From Crambe crambe (lineage: Eukaryota; Porifera; Demospongiae; Poecilosclerida; Crambeidae), in contig OZ004586.1 of assembly GCA_963924555.1 (NCBI GenBank), positions 7,150,501 to 7,214,500 of the forward strand: DNA of 64,000 bases, read 5' to 3'. Below, in pieces: positions 1 through 12,344 of the stretch (positions are counted from its first letter, which is position 1; each line of letters opens with the position of its first letter). A program made the translations under genes and the position numbers. The notes beneath the pieces were generated by a model, which was not told where the DNA came from, searched no databases, and saw only the letters and a list, made by a program, of their open reading frames with translations.

Positions 1-130
1 AAATTGGCGTGGTAGATTATGTTTCACATGGCCCTTGCTAGGGAACTTCATGCTGTATGTGAAGGTCATTACTGGATGCCCCCTCCCTCCCTCCCTCCTT
101 CCTGCTTCTTTAGATTTAGTGTTTAGCTAT

Positions 131-255
131 TATACAGCAGATTGCAGTGATCTTGCAATACAAATTCAGAACAGCAAAACCAAAATTTACATAGCCTCCT
201 TTCAAAATAACCCAATTCCAGAGCCATTTGCAAGATCACTGCAATCTGCCGTATA
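131..255. repeat. inverted repeat with 28-bp arms
   Basis: The arms are 131-158 and 228-255 and pair with one mismatch around a loop of about 70 bp. Each arm contains the string GATTGCAGTGATCTTGCAA or its complement. It may be a small hairpin element or the core of a MITE. I saw no target duplication. The open frames across it show no coding signature. Confidence 0.75.
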
Positions 256-362
256 CCATCAGATTGTTAGTTATAGCTATCTATCTAGCTAGATGGCTAC
301 TGATAGTGATCCCTGAGATAGTCCAGACACTTCCACCAACGGCAACTTCTATCCTTAGCCCG

Positions 363-398
363 AGCCCGGGGGAGGGGGGGAGGGGGGGTGGGGGGCTT
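363..398 (+). other. G-rich tract, possible G-quadruplex
   Basis: Several runs of four or more G lie within 36 bp, following a CCCGGG. On the + strand this could fold as a G-quadruplex. No gene is recognised within 4 kb, so any role is unknown. Confidence 0.4.
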
Positions 399-1309
399 GG
401 CATGCAGATAAAGTAAAGGAAAGGTGCTGAGTTTTTGCTATGATTAGTGTTGGTGTGTTTTTGTTCAATCACATGCAATGGCTTTCTTCAGTACTTATAA
501 TATATGTATTTACTAGTGCACTTGCCAACCTGATAAGATACTGTGGGGAGATAACCCATAAAGGGATCCTGGTGTGGTTGAGATAAATACTCTGGTAATA
601 TGGTCAGACTTCTATTAGGCTGTGTATGGCTGGCTCTCATGCATGTTTCCTGAAATTGCTTTATGATAATGATCACTGTCACAGCATGCATTATGAAGGT
701 AAGTGTAAAAAAATGATACTTTCTACACTTTTTATAACATATTTTTGAAATCATATCCCCTCAGTGCAGCTAAGCCCATAGAAGCTATGATAAAGGTCTC
801 CTAAGTACCTGTGGTGTTTTTTTTAACCACTGAGGTCATGTCATGTCTTCCATATGGGGGGTGTAAAGTTGTAACTAAGTACACCATTGGAAAGCTCTCA
901 AAGAGAGCTCTCTTTTGAGACCTAAATCAAGCTTATAGGGGGTAGTATAATGAAGATATGGACGTTTTAAAAATTCAAATTATTATGGAATAATCTATAT
1001 TGATCTTCTCTTAAAATAATTATGTTGGACAAGGACCTGATCACGTCTGGTAGCAGACCAGATGGAGGAAAAAGAATAACGATTGTATATTATACCATGC
1101 CTCTGATGATAGAGGGATGGGTGGGAGGGATGAGTAGAGTAGCTAGTTGCTTGGTCACTTGCATTTGCCTTGACTAACTGGCTAAGCATGTGTGCAAGCA
1201 TGTCACAATACAACTGCTCTGTGTGGCCCACACTACAGTATTGCATATATGAACATCCTGCTGCTGAGAGAGAACCTCCCATCATTAACTCTGTTTAATA
1301 TTTAACATT

Positions 1310-1995
1310 AGCATCATGGGTTGTAAAAGTGTATGGTAGTCTGGTGCCCTGAACTCTGGTTGGTAGCATCCAACATTCAGCAGCATTCAGCAAGTAATGG
1401 GGTGTAAACGTGTATGGTAGTCTGGTGCCCTGAACTCTGGTTGGTAGCATCCAACATTCAGCATGAAATGTAACAATTTCTGCAAGTAATGGGGTGGAAA
1501 TGTGAACTCTTGTTTGGTAGCTTCCAACATTCAGCATGAAAAGTAGTAGTGGAGTGGAAACGTGTATGGTAGTCTGGTGCCCTGAACTCTTGGTTGGTAG
1601 CATCCAACATTCAGGATGAAATGTAAGTAATGGGATGGAAATGTGTATGGTAGTATGGTGCCCTGAACTCTGGTTGGTAGCATCCATGAAATGTAACATT
1701 CAGCAAGTAATGGGGTGGAAATGTGTATGGTAGTATGGTGCCCTGAACTCTGGTTTGTATAGCATCCATGAAATGTAACATTCAGCAAGTAATGGGGTGG
1801 AAATGTGTATGGTAGTATGGTGCCCTGAACTCTGGTTTGTAGCATCCATGAAATGTAACATTCAGCAAGTAATGGGGTACGTGTGGTGCCCTGAACTCTG
1901 GTTGGTAGCATCCAACATTCAGCATGAAATGTAGGATTCAGCAAGTAATGGGGTGGAAACATTTATGGTAGTCTAGTACCCTGAACTCTATGGTA
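1310..1995. repeat. minisatellite, about 8 units of 65-110 bp
   Basis: A block containing CCTGAACTCTGGTTGGTAGC, followed by ATTCAGCAAGTAATGGGGTG and GTGTATGGTAGT, recurs at least eight times with internal deletions. The long minus-strand open frames here (up to 143 codons) are by-products of the repeat. They have no domain, and units differ by lengths that are not multiples of three. Confidence 0.9.
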
Positions 1996-2344
1996 GTCAG
2001 CATTCGTAGAGATGTCCTCTTCAGGGAGAACTTCTGAATCAGCAAGTCTTGATCATTGTAGCATTTTTATATCTCCTATTATTGTACATACAGGGAAGCT
2101 CAGTGTCCTGGGCACAAGAAAGAGAAGCGTGACCATGATTGTGTTACAGATACTGCTGTGAAGGTACTTTGAGTTTACTGCTCCTATTAACATTACATGG
2201 TTTTTATTAATGATGAAGAAATTAAAGATAACAGAAAAAAAACTTTGCAGATCCAATGGTCGCTTTTGCATTTGAGGGTATAGCTACTATCATTACATCA
2301 GCTAGTTTGTATGTTTGGTTACAGACTGTGAAGTGGATTCAAGT

Positions 2345-4275
2345 GCAGATATAGTTTGTACTAGCATAGAGGATACTGGTGACCATTGGAATAGAATGCA
2401 CCTTATCTTTTTGGAGAGTAACAGTCATGGGTCCCTCTTCTAGAAAACAATGTTCCTCAACTAGGAATAGAGATATAGATCATCAAGTGTTGTACTAGCA
2501 TAGAGGAAACTGGTGACCACTGGAACAGAACACACCTTATCTTTTTGGAGAGTAACGGCAATGGGTCCTTAATCAACTCCTCTTCTAGAAAACAATGTTC
2601 CTCAACTAGGTATAGAGATATAGGTCATCAAGTGCAGATATAATTTGTACTAGCATAGAAGATACTGGTGACCATTGGAACAGAACGCACCTTATCTTTT
2701 TGGAGAGTAACGGCCATGAATCCTTAATCAACTCCTCTTCTAGCAACTAGGAATAGAGATATAGATCAAGTGTAGATATGGTTTGTACTAGCATAGAGGA
2801 TACTGGTGACCATTGGAACAGAACACACCTTATCTTTTTGGAGAGTAACAGCCATGGGTCCTTAATCAACCATCATATCTTTTTGGAGAGTAACAGCCAT
2901 GGGTCCTTAATCTTCTAGAAAAACAATGTTCCTCAACTAGGAATAGAGATATAGGTCATCAAGTGCAGATATAGTTTGTACTAGCATAGAGGATACTGGT
3001 GACCATTGGAACAGAACACACCTTATCTTTTTGGAGAGTAACAGCCATGGGTCCTTAAACAACTCTTCTTCTAGAAAACAATATTTGTCAACTAGGAATA
3101 GAGACATAGGTCATCAAGTGAAGATATAATTTGTACTAGCATAGAAGATACTGGTGACCATTGGAACAGAACGCACCTTATCTTTTTGGAGAGTAACGGC
3201 CATGAATCCTTAATCAACTCCTCTTCTAGCAACTAGGAATAGAGATATAGATCAAGTGTAGATATGATTTGTACTAGCATAGAGGATACTGGTGACCATT
3301 GGAACAGAACGCACCTTATCTTTTTGGAGAGTAACAGCCGTGGGTCCTTAATCAACCCCTCTTCTAGAAAACAATGTTCCTCAACTAGGAATAGAGATAT
3401 AGGTCATCAAGTGCAGATATAGTTTGTACTAGCATAGAGGATACTGGTGACCATTGGAAGAGAACGCACCTTATCTTTTTGGAGAGTAACAGCCATGGGT
3501 CTTTAATCAACCCCTCTTCTAGAAAACAATGTTCCTCAACTAGGAATAGAGATATAGATCAAGTGTAGATATGGTTTGTACTAGCATAGAGGATACTGGT
3601 GATCATTGGAGCAGAACGCACCTTATCTTTTTGGAGAGTAACAACCATGGGTCCTTAATCAACCCCTCTTCTAGAAAACAATGTTCCTCAACTAGGAATA
3701 GAGATATAGATCATCAAGTGCAGATATACTTTGTACTAGCATAGAGGATACTGGTGACCATTGGAACCTTATCTTTTTGGAGAGTAACAGCCATGGGTCC
3801 TTAATCTACCCTTCATCTAGAAAACAATGTTCCTCAACTAGGAATAGAGATATAGGTCATCAAGTGCAGATATGGTTTGTACTAGCATAGAAGATGTTGG
3901 TGACCATTGGAACAGAACGCACCTTATCTTTTTGGAGAGTAACGGCCATAGGTCCTTTATCAATCCCTCTTCTAGAAAATAATGTTCCTCAACTAGGAAT
4001 AGAGATATAGGTCATCAAGTGCAGATATAGTTTGTACTAGCATAGAGAATACTGGTGACCATTGGAACAGAATGCACCTTGTCTTTTTGGAGAGTAACGG
4101 CCATGGGTCCTTAATCAACTCCTCTTCTAGGAAACAATGTTCCTCAACTAGAAATAGAGATATAGGTCATCAAGTGCAGATATAGTTTGTACTAGCATAG
4201 AGGATACTGGGGATTATTGGAACAGAATCCACCTTATCATTTAGGACAGTAATGGCCATGGGTCCTTAATATTTT
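2345..4275. repeat. tandem satellite, about 13 units of 130-190 bp
   Basis: Units contain TTTGTACTAGCATAGAGGAT, then CTGGTGACCATTGGAACAGA, CTTATCTTTTTGGAGAGTAA and CCTCAACTAGGAATAGAGAT. Unit length varies because some copies lack the AAAACAATGTTCCTC segment. Identity between neighbours is high by eye. No conserved open frame spans the units. It ends near 4275 where the unit becomes diverged. Confidence 0.93.
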
Positions 4276-4539
4276 TTGACCATTCCTCTTCTTGAATATT
4301 ATATTACTCTTTTACATTGATGGAAGCAAGTGAGATGCTCTGAGATTAATTCATACTCCTTCCTCAATGTATTAGATATATTACACTTGCCTGAATCCAT
4401 GCCATTTAGCTAGATTTTCATCCGTAGCTTATTGAGTAGCTGCAAGTAGCACTGCAAGTAGCTGCTTTAATCCGAATGTATGGGGTTAAATAAATTTAAA
4501 GATGTCATTTAGGTCCTTAGAAATGGGTCCTAGCCTAAA

Positions 4540-4794
4540 ATTCCTGGATATGCAGCATCTGATCCTCTTCTTCTCCCTTTTCCCTCGTCTAGCGGTCCTT
4601 AGCTAACATCCCAATAACCAAAGCCTTGCTTGAGGTAAGTCTTTGATACATGCATGAAGTTTGACCTACCTCCTGTGTCCTTCCAGCCACTCACAAATCT
4701 CCTCCTCCTTGTACTACTCACCTGTCGTCGTCCTCTTGAAGGCACTACTTTTTTCGCTTGTCTTGGCAGACCCTGTTGCAAAGACTGTGTGTAG
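4540..4794 (+). pseudogene. relic of PDZ-LIM gene, last LIM exon only (PDLIM_0)
   Basis: The end (4722-4794) matches the final exon of PDLIM_1 and PDLIM_2, which encodes the second half of LIM3 (SCRRPLEGTTFFARLGRPCC and then a KDCV-stop end). Instead of an intron and acceptor, it is fused at about 4720 to a stretch like the one at 21200-21345 in front of PDLIM_1, so everything between was deleted. The AG acceptor is missing. Downstream sequence (4795-5088) matches the intergenic DNA after the other two copies, so this is the 3' end of an old duplicated unit facing an NLR remnant. Confidence 0.8.
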
Positions 4795-5027
4795 GCACAC
4801 AAAGTCATTAATGAAGTGTACAACTCTATAGTGGAGCAGATGAGTATTCAATGTAACCATTATAAACTCTTCTTTTTTATATGAGTAGCTATTTTTGTTG
4901 CAGACTTATAATGTATTCAATAGTCTAGTGCATGTCGTGTTCATCACGTTATAAGAAGCTTAAGTTTTGATAAGAAGATGGTCATGCATGCGCAAGATAA
5001 ATTAACCACCAATCAAATAATGGAATT

Positions 5028-5033
5028 TTTATT
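5028..5033 (-). promoter_or_regulatory. AATAAA poly(A) signal of NLR_0
   Basis: TTTATT on the + strand reads AATAAA on the - strand, about 60 bp beyond the NLR_0 stop. The same signal is in the same place after NLR_2 (28532-28537) and NLR_3 (43020-43025). At NLR_1 the corresponding site (about 12627) has changed and lacks AATAAA. Confidence 0.5.
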
Positions 5034-5088
5034 TGGTGAGTGAAGAGTTCAAAAGAGCTACATGAATTAATTTGGCATGAAAGGATGT

Positions 5089-6700
5089 TCAGTATTGGAA
5101 TAGTTTAACAAAAGAGACACTTTTAGTGTTTTTGTAATATAGTTGATCACATCTCAGAGCATTCTGTAAAAGAGGGTGCATGTTTTGGAGTGCCTGCATC
5201 TCCAGCAGGTCAGGACATGACTGATACAATGTTGGCTCAATGGGATCAAATACACTACGCTGGCCAGTATTTTTTAGAGGGATATGTCGCCACCCATATG
5301 AGGATAGTGGTCTGGGAGAGTCGTGTTGCTGTAGTAGTTGGTGGCGATGGGGGAAGTGCAGAGTTCTGAGATCACAGAGGGATTGGGATCTCCTTAGGTT
5401 GTGTCGCGGAACAGCAGGATCTCTTTGCAGAGCATGGGCCATGCAGTCACGAAAGGGTGGATAACTTTTAATATCATGAGTAAAATACCTACTACTAGCA
5501 AAGTTTAAATTCTCCATGGAATGACGGAGAGAGTCATTTAGACTCATGATGTAATTGCAACAGAAGTGAGGCATTGCTAATAGTATGTTATCAATGTGAT
5601 GTATTTCTACTCCTATTGACTTGATGGAGTTCTTCTCTGCTATGCAGCTCAAGTATTGGAAAGACCTCAATACTTCCAGTGGGTGAATTTTACGTAAGGG
5701 GATTGATGGCATCGATCCCAGGGTAACATGCTCAATGCTCCCAGCATTAGTACATACTCTATATCCAAAGTTAGTCCCTAATGTTGAAATAGTGGAGGAA
5801 GATAGTGCTGCCTGAAGTATTGGATAAAGCTCATAAGAGGTGAACAGTTTTGACCTTTTATATGGTAGTGGATCATCCAGACGTGTTGGCCCTGCAACTT
5901 CACTAAGTAAAACACGAAGTACTAATTCTGTAAGAGTAGAACTAGTGGATATGATTTTGCATAATTCCTGCATACCTTTCTGAGTACACAAGATTGAATT
6001 CTTCCAAGTTTGTAATATGTTGAATGGATTGGAAAAGTAAATAGTCATCTTCACATGATTCAGAGAATTCTAAGGTAATACTTGTCAATCCTGGTAAACT
6101 TTTTGAAATCCAATCACAAAGAACTGGTATGGAGAAGAAATTCTATTTAGAGTGAGAGAGTTGATATGAAATCTGGGAAAGTACTTTGTGAGTGATGTAA
6201 GTTTGGATGATACATGCACACTTAATAGTCCCTAATGTTCCACCATTTGTTTTCTTTGTGTGCTCAGACAAACTATGCACCAACATCTCTAGAGATGTAT
6301 GTATGTACACTAACTGGCACTGAATAGGAACATGGACTAGACAATATCCAAAAACATACACATCCAAGGGGGTGGACAAGTATATATCAGCATTTTGATA
6401 TCTAGTGAATGTTTAGAGATGTCTTGAATTTCATATAAACAATGCACTAGGTAAGAAGAACCAAGGTTTTTCAGGATTCCTTGAAAGAATTTTTCATTGT
6501 AGCCCACAATACCGCACAAGAACTGACCAAAGACTCCGAGGCATGGTATCAAGAAAGATTGGGATACTATTTTAGAAGAAGCTTCATCTACTAAATCGTG
6601 ATATGAAACATACAACACAGCAAGAAACTCTTGGATGCTGAGATGGAGGAAGGAGTAGGAGGTTGCTGCACCCTCACACACATACATCTCTTTGACTGCA
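5089..6700 (-). pseudogene. NLR_0: NACHT receptor remnant, C-terminal half only
   Basis: Three minus-strand frames (6687-6337, 6379-6143, 6054-5089) join by frameshifts into the C-terminal half of the receptors described below. It starts at the conserved MYVCEGAATSYSFLHLSIQEF segment and ends with the conserved tail containing HNLRRSQSLCDLRTLHFPHR. Homology stops at about 6705, inside the sequence that in NLR_1 continues into the winged-helix-like part, so the P-loop, linker and N-terminal domain are all missing. The frameshifts and missing NACHT make it a pseudogene. It faces the PDLIM_0 relic at the same distance as the intact pairs do. Confidence 0.88.
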
Positions 6701-6944
6701 TTCCTGTGTATGCAGCTGCCACAACCACTGCAATATCTTAGCCCAATAAGTCAAAGTACAAATGACTTTCACCAACTGCTTCGCTCGCTCGCCGATTGAA
6801 TATATTACACGAACATACCCTAGTGTCAAGCAACCTGCAATCCGCTTGCGCATGAAATAGCTACTCAGCTAATAACTTTCATGCAATGATTTTCATTGAA
6901 CTTGAAGTATAAACGAGTATTATGAAACCCAGAGAACCAGAAAA

Positions 6945-7290
6945 AAAGTGAAGGAGGGCCCCTGACGAGCAAAGAAGAGCGAGACTTAATGAAAGAAATA
7001 AAGGGGACAGAGAACAGAGTCAGAGGAACAGAGAAAAGCAAGACTAGCCAAAAGAAATGCGAGAGATAGAGCCAGGAGGAGGGCATGTACAGAGTCAGCA
7101 GAAATAAAACTGCAAGAGCAGAGCAGATGAGAGCCAGGAGGAAAGCAGAGTCAGCAGAACACAGAGCTGCCAGATTACAGCAAATGAGGGCTCAAATAAT
7201 GAGAAACTAGCCTCTGAGTCTGCTGAGCAGAGAGCTGCTAGACTCACAGATTTCCTATGTAGTGCAACAGCAGGTGAGCATCTGTTCACA
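6945..7290 (+). pseudogene. Arg/Glu-rich repeat ORF debris, Helitron-like N-terminal region
   Basis: Two overlapping + frames (about 7017-7130 and 7090-7290) encode ESEEQRKARLAKRNARD, and then ESAEHRAARLQQMRA and SESAEQRAARL. This E-S-x-E-x-R-x-x-R-L repeat is familiar from the N-terminal part of Helitron/PIF1-type transposon proteins and other mobile-element ORFs. Stops and frame changes show decay. No helicase or Rep motif follows before the MULE element starts at 7656. The assignment rests on the repeat pattern only. Confidence 0.5.
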
Positions 7291-7655
7291 ACACTGTGTG
7301 TAGTTACCACTATTTTAAACCATGCATGCATACATGATCTGACGACGACACTTTTGTTATTATGCAGGGAGAAGAATGATTCACAGCCTCATGTTCCACT
7401 CCTTTCTCATTCGGGATGTATTATACAGTTATTATTATGTATTATTGTTGAGGCTATATAATCATAAGTGAGGGAGGAGTACATTGAAATGACCACTGGC
7501 TGCTTACTCACCCAACTAATGCTATACGAGCATCTCAGGTAGTGTGATGAACTCTGGACCTTGTATGTTTAACACCTCTGTATGTTTGTAGCCTATGATT
7601 GTCGTTTCTGTGTGTTAAGATTAATAAAAATTTGTATCATTCCCGTGTGCGGGCA

Positions 7656-7716
7656 GGGAGAAAAAGCGGAATGACGGAAATGGCGGAATGGCGGAAATGG
7701 ATGTAAAGCCTTAAGG
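7656..7716 (+). repeat. left terminal inverted repeat of the MULE element
   Basis: Pairs with 12345-12405. Contains AGCGGAATGACGGAAATGGC and GGATGTAAAGCCTTAAG. Confidence 0.8.
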
Positions 7717-8179
7717 GACTAACTGACTGGTATACTGGTATTTATAAAGGGTTAGGGATAATCTTTGTAGTTACTAATAGCCAGACTACATTAATGTATG
7801 TATGTACTAATCAATCTGCATCTGAGCATGCCCAGAAGAGAACACAGAAGCACATGTTTGGCACAGCTCAGTTCAGATGTCTCAGAAGAATCTTTTAGGT
7901 ATGTCTAGCATTTATGGGTACAGTGTATTTCCATAGCTAAGGTGTGTAGCTATGTTACTATATTTCTTTCCTTTGATTTATCAGCCCCATTCTGTTTGAA
8001 AGCCACAAGGACCATTCTGAAGATTTTAATACTAGTGCCAGCATTTTGGAAGATGATATAATTGAGCTCCCATAAAAAAAGTTAACTCTGTCAATAACGG
8101 AAGAAAGTATGTAACAGTTAGTTTCCGTCACTTCTAGCTCCTTAATTAGTTACTATTTTCCATTTTTAAAGTTCTACCA

Positions 8180-8475
8180 GAAGAGTCCTCTTCAAGCAAG
8201 AAAAAGGCACAGTGGAGTTATGGAATGGAAATACTAAACTTCCCGTGTACAGTAAACTCAATGAGCATATCAGTATGGAGAATGCTGTCAAAATAATATT
8301 AGATGAAGAATTTGATGTGTTAATGTTGTGTCAGATGCAACCAACATGTGTCGATAAGAATTGTGTATTTGTTATTGACCTCGAAAAGTTACGAGATCCA
8401 AAAGACATCTCTTGTGATGACATGGGATCCTGGCGTGCTAATGGTACTCATCCAAGTTATATCTTAGTAGACTGA
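8180..8475 (+). pseudogene. MULE transposase N-terminal fragment
   Basis: An open frame from about 8180 to a TGA at 8473 encodes an 87-residue piece including VIDLEKLRDPKDISCDDMGS and then WRANGTHPSYI. The pattern of Asp-Leu followed by C-D-D-M-G-x-W-x-x-x-G is one I associate with the N-terminal region of animal MULE-like proteins. About 1.6 kb of non-coding or decayed DNA separates it from the catalytic part, so it is either a separate exon or the result of decay. Confidence 0.5.
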
Positions 8476-10089
8476 AAAGGATTCATCACGGATTCATCAC
8501 TACGATATCTCGAAAGAAAGCTGAAAAGGGAAAATTTTCAGGAAGATAATACAAGCTAATAAAGCGGTATTACTATCACAAAACAGCTATAGATTTGCTG
8601 AAAACTATCTTTCTGATGCAAGGTTAGTAGTTGTATTAAGAAAACATACACCTTAGGGCACTTTTACTCAATTACGGTACAGCTACAGCAAATATTTCAA
8701 GTGGGAAAAATTCACGAATTTCGCTTGCATCCAGCAATCGAAATCTTCACACACAAAATAATGGAACATGTGGCTAGTATGCAGCTGCCCAGCACTATCA
8801 ACTCTACCAGATTCTTCTGTCAGACACTGTGCCATCTTCGTCAATAAAAGCTGAAGTGAGCCCAGCTAGCTAAGCTCTCTCAGGTGAAAACTAGAGCTAG
8901 AGACAGCCATCATTGTTTGACAGAAACATGGTGGTCATGGGCTAATAGCTAAACTCGTGGATATCAATATCACAGATGAAAAATCCACTATGTGAAATCT
9001 GTATGGAATTTTTTCCCGCTTGATGCCGTATAGGTAGTACCTACCAATTATCTGATACATGCACACTGCTTAGAGGCAGTAAACCATTATGTGAGCAGAT
9101 GTCTGTCTGTGTGGTGTATGTGAACATGTTTATACATGTCATGTGTGTGCATGCATGTTGTATGCAGTATGTGTGTGTATAGTGGGTGATATTATGTATG
9201 TACATGTTAGACATACATGTATGTACAGTGTGCATATGATTACATAATTTTGCTATTAAAGCATTAGTGATGGACCAGTTCAAAGTTAATGGAACTTCAG
9301 TATAGGCTATAAGTTCATATGATGCTCTATGCATGAACTGCATGCTTTGCCTACTTTGTATGGTTCCTGATATATCAGTACCATAATGGACCAACATTAA
9401 TTAAGCTCAAGGTTATCAATTACACCTTTTTTTATAAAAAAATAATGAGAGTTTGCTGTATGAAATTCCAGTATTAGTAGCTTTTAGAGAAGATCAATCT
9501 GGGAAGAACAGAGTGAGGTAAGGGTTTCATCAGCATTTCTGCAAGGATTTTTGAACATAATGCTGGATATGAAATTCACTTTGTATCATGTTACATGTGA
9601 GGCCATTTCCATAATTATGGTACTTGATCACTCAAGATAAAGTAGTTAATTCATTTAGCCTCTTCAAGAATGTGTTCTACAAATCTACAAAGGTAGGAAC
9701 ATGGCTATTATTGAAGAGAAGGCTGATGAAACGGCAGCTTTTGTACATGTAACTCTGAGTCAATCTGACAATGCAGAAAAGCAAATTTCCCTCAAGAGTA
9801 TATAGCCAGAAATGGTTCTACACCAAGCACTGATGGAACCTTCTCAGCTCAACCTCCATGGCTGCTGCAATACTGGAACTTCATACAGATAATGCAACAT
9901 AGCTCCTGCGTGAATAATAATAGTACAACATTAACATAATTATGCAGATTATGAAGACCATTTATTGAGCAGAGCCATAGTGCAGTACCATTTTATTGGT
10001 GAAGAACATGCTGTACTATTAACCCACCCCCATGGTAACTCGAAGAAATCCTACCCACACGTCCGTACAATGCCAAGTACTCTCAAAAG

Positions 10090-11073
10090 CTTGCTTTGAA
10101 GCTAACGCCAAAACATGCAGCGCATATAGTGTTGTCTCAAGCTGGAGGTGCTTCTTCTGCTGGGTCCTTACCTAGAAATGATAGGCAGGTAAAGGATATG
10201 CGACGAAAAAAGAGAGTTGGATTAAAGGACCCCCTGGTTTCTGTAATGATGATGTGTAAAGAAAGTATGAAGGATTTTATTAGAGCTGTAACCAGAGCTC
10301 CTGATTCTTAGCTTTGATCGTATACTCTTGACAATGTTATTCGCTTCTGTTGCAATCCTAAACTACCTAGTGTTCTCACTTTTGACCCAACCTTCAATCT
10401 CGGCCCATTTGATGTCACGGTAACCACCTATAAGCATCCATTGCTTGTGTTTCGAAATCCACAAGAACATACATCAGAGCACCCTAACCTTATTGGACCA
10501 GTTCTTATCCATCAGAGGAAGCAGTTCAGTAATTATCATTATTTTACTTCTGCCATGGTTGGATTCCACCAGAATCTTACTGCTTTTGGAACTGATGGAG
10601 AGGTAGCTCTGTACAGGCCTGTCATTCACAATTCCCTACTGCCATCCACTTGAGGTGCTGGCTTCACTTTAAAGAAATAAGCTTAAACTAGATTTATGAC
10701 TTCCAAGGAATGTTGCACAAGAGTTTATAGCAGATGTTCTGGGTAGTGCATCAAGTCTTGAAACAGGGTTAGTGGACGCCGATAATGAAGATGTCTACAC
10801 TGCCCAATTAATAAGCTCAAAGGAAGTATGGAACGAAAGAGAGCATGGTTCCAGAAAAACTCTTCTGAAATCATTAAAAAGACAATGCTACGAAGTGTTC
10901 GACAATCTGCTGGCTTAGGGCTACCACCCTCTCCTTATTATACCAATGCTGTAGAATCCATTAACAGCTTGCTGAAACTAAGGACCAACAACAAAAAGCA
11001 GGATTTGGCAACTTTTATTACTCAGCTCAGAGAAATTGTATCTCACGGTTCACAGAAGTTGACCGTGCCTTAG
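10090..11073 (+). pseudogene. MULE transposase catalytic core, broken
   Basis: Fragments in order: a region with LPRNDRQVKDMRRKK and DPLVSVMMMCKES (to a stop at 10309); the first catalytic-Asp segment LTFDPTFNLGPFDVTVTTYK from about 10378; IGPVLIHQRKQFSNYHYF; the second-Asp segment AFGTDGEVALY; after a 1-bp frameshift near 10640, HLRCWLHFKEI with the conserved C-x2-H; and from 10828 YYTNAVESINSLLKLRTNNK. These are the landmarks of MULE-type transposases. Stops at 10309 and 10651 and a poorly conserved stretch at 10690-10800 show it is dead. Confidence 0.75.
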
Positions 11074-11078
11074 CAGGA

Positions 11079-11660
11079 TTGGGTGAGTATAAGGTGGCTG
11101 CTGAATATCAAAACTTCCAATATAATGCATGCAGCTCGCTGGTGTGCAATGTCCGAACAACAAAGAAAAAGAGTTCAGATACAGTTTACTTCAGTGAAAA
11201 CTGTGGCCCTGGGTACGATGTCCAGTCTGCAAGAAAGCAGCTCATCACTATAGGAAGGCTTCAATATAGAAGAAGAGGAACAATCTTCTTCAAATCCACT
11301 AATTTGTCTGCTTATGTCGCAGATATGATTTGGAAGAATGCTAATGATCTCCTTCAAGCTCACAACAGCATTGTTCCTGCTCCAGGGAAGGTTTTGTGTC
11401 TATGCAAAAAGGACACCTATGAATGTGAATCTACTACCAATCAGGTAAAGTGTGTGCACACATGCATTATCGCTGTAGCCAAGACGAATGGAGATCTGGA
11501 TAAATTTATTGCCTGGCATGAACAATACCAACATGAAGTCAATGTAACTCATTTGGCTGAGAGTGGCTTATCAAAGAGTTCTATTGGTTTAAAAAAACCA
11601 CTACAAGGAAGGGAGTGTCAAAGAAAAAAAGTGCAAAAATTGGCAAAATGATAGCTAAGG
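11079..11660 (+). pseudogene. MULE transposase SWIM zinc-finger region
   Basis: A 190-codon frame contains the SWIM signature: CLC in VLCLCKKDTYECES and then CVH in NQVKCVHTCIIAVA (C-x-C-xn-C-x-H). Upstream is a region of about 100 residues with AYVADMIWKNANDLLQAHNS. SWIM fingers typically follow the catalytic core in MULE transposases. The frame overlaps the preceding fragment in another phase, so it continues the same broken gene. It runs into a Lys-rich end at 11615-11651. Confidence 0.7.
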
Positions 11661-11844
11661 CTAATGAATCTTCCTGGAAGCAAAGAGCAGCATTGAGAAC
11701 AATCAGCCCTACTGTTGTGCCACAGCAAATGTCTTCTTCAGCACCAACAAGTGAAAGCATGCAGTATACAGTTCTCCAAGTGCACCATTCTAAGTTCAAC
11801 CAGTCACCTCTAATCTGCAACACATTTATGCTCCACCACAAACC

Positions 11845-12225
11845 ATGCAATCAAGTTTTCCCACTGCTCCATCGCCAGCAACTCAAGGTTATATGACACA
11901 GCAAGAAATGGATCCATTTTGGGTGACCTTCATTCAAGGTAACATCAGTGTTTGCTTTGGTTGCAAACAACGGTACATGAAACCTGTCATTCCTCCTCAT
12001 GATCTGTGCATCATGCATCGTGAATGGAGGACATTCACACTTGCAGGAAGCCCAATTCCCCAGTCTCAGTTTGGTAATGCATATTACCATCTACATGTGA
12101 TGTGCATTCGTTCAGTATGGCCACAGTTTGACCCACAGAGGCATCTAATAATCCCTCATGAAATAATTTCTGCTCTGCTTGAAAGTCATAAAGTCATTTT
12201 ACGTACTCTTGGAGTCAATATCTAA
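11845..12225 (+). pseudogene. MULE ORF C-terminal fragment with Cys/His motif
   Basis: A 126-codon frame ending at TAA 12223-12225. It contains VCFGCKQRYMKPVIPPHDLC followed by IMHREWRTF, so a C-x2-C and a C-x2-H could bind zinc. It sits just inside the right inverted repeat and is probably the C-terminus of the element-encoded protein. The link to the upstream SWIM frame passes through a frameshift. Confidence 0.6.
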
Positions 12226-12344
12226 TTATTATCAACAAGACTATGAATGATTTGCCTACATGTTATTATTGACTTTATTATTATAACATATACTAGTTAT
12301 CATAATAGTCCCTGCACCCTTTCTTAAAGCTTTACATTTGTCTC

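Noticed and set aside
1295-1962. Overlapping minus-strand open frames of 134 and 143 codons with repeated Thr/His/Cys-rich peptides
   Set aside because: They are read through a minisatellite whose units differ by lengths not divisible by three. There is no domain, and the repeated peptide results from the DNA repeat.
2345-4275. Regularly spaced repeats considered as a CRISPR array
   Set aside because: The units are 130-190 bp, homologous along their whole length with no unique spacers, and the DNA is eukaryotic.
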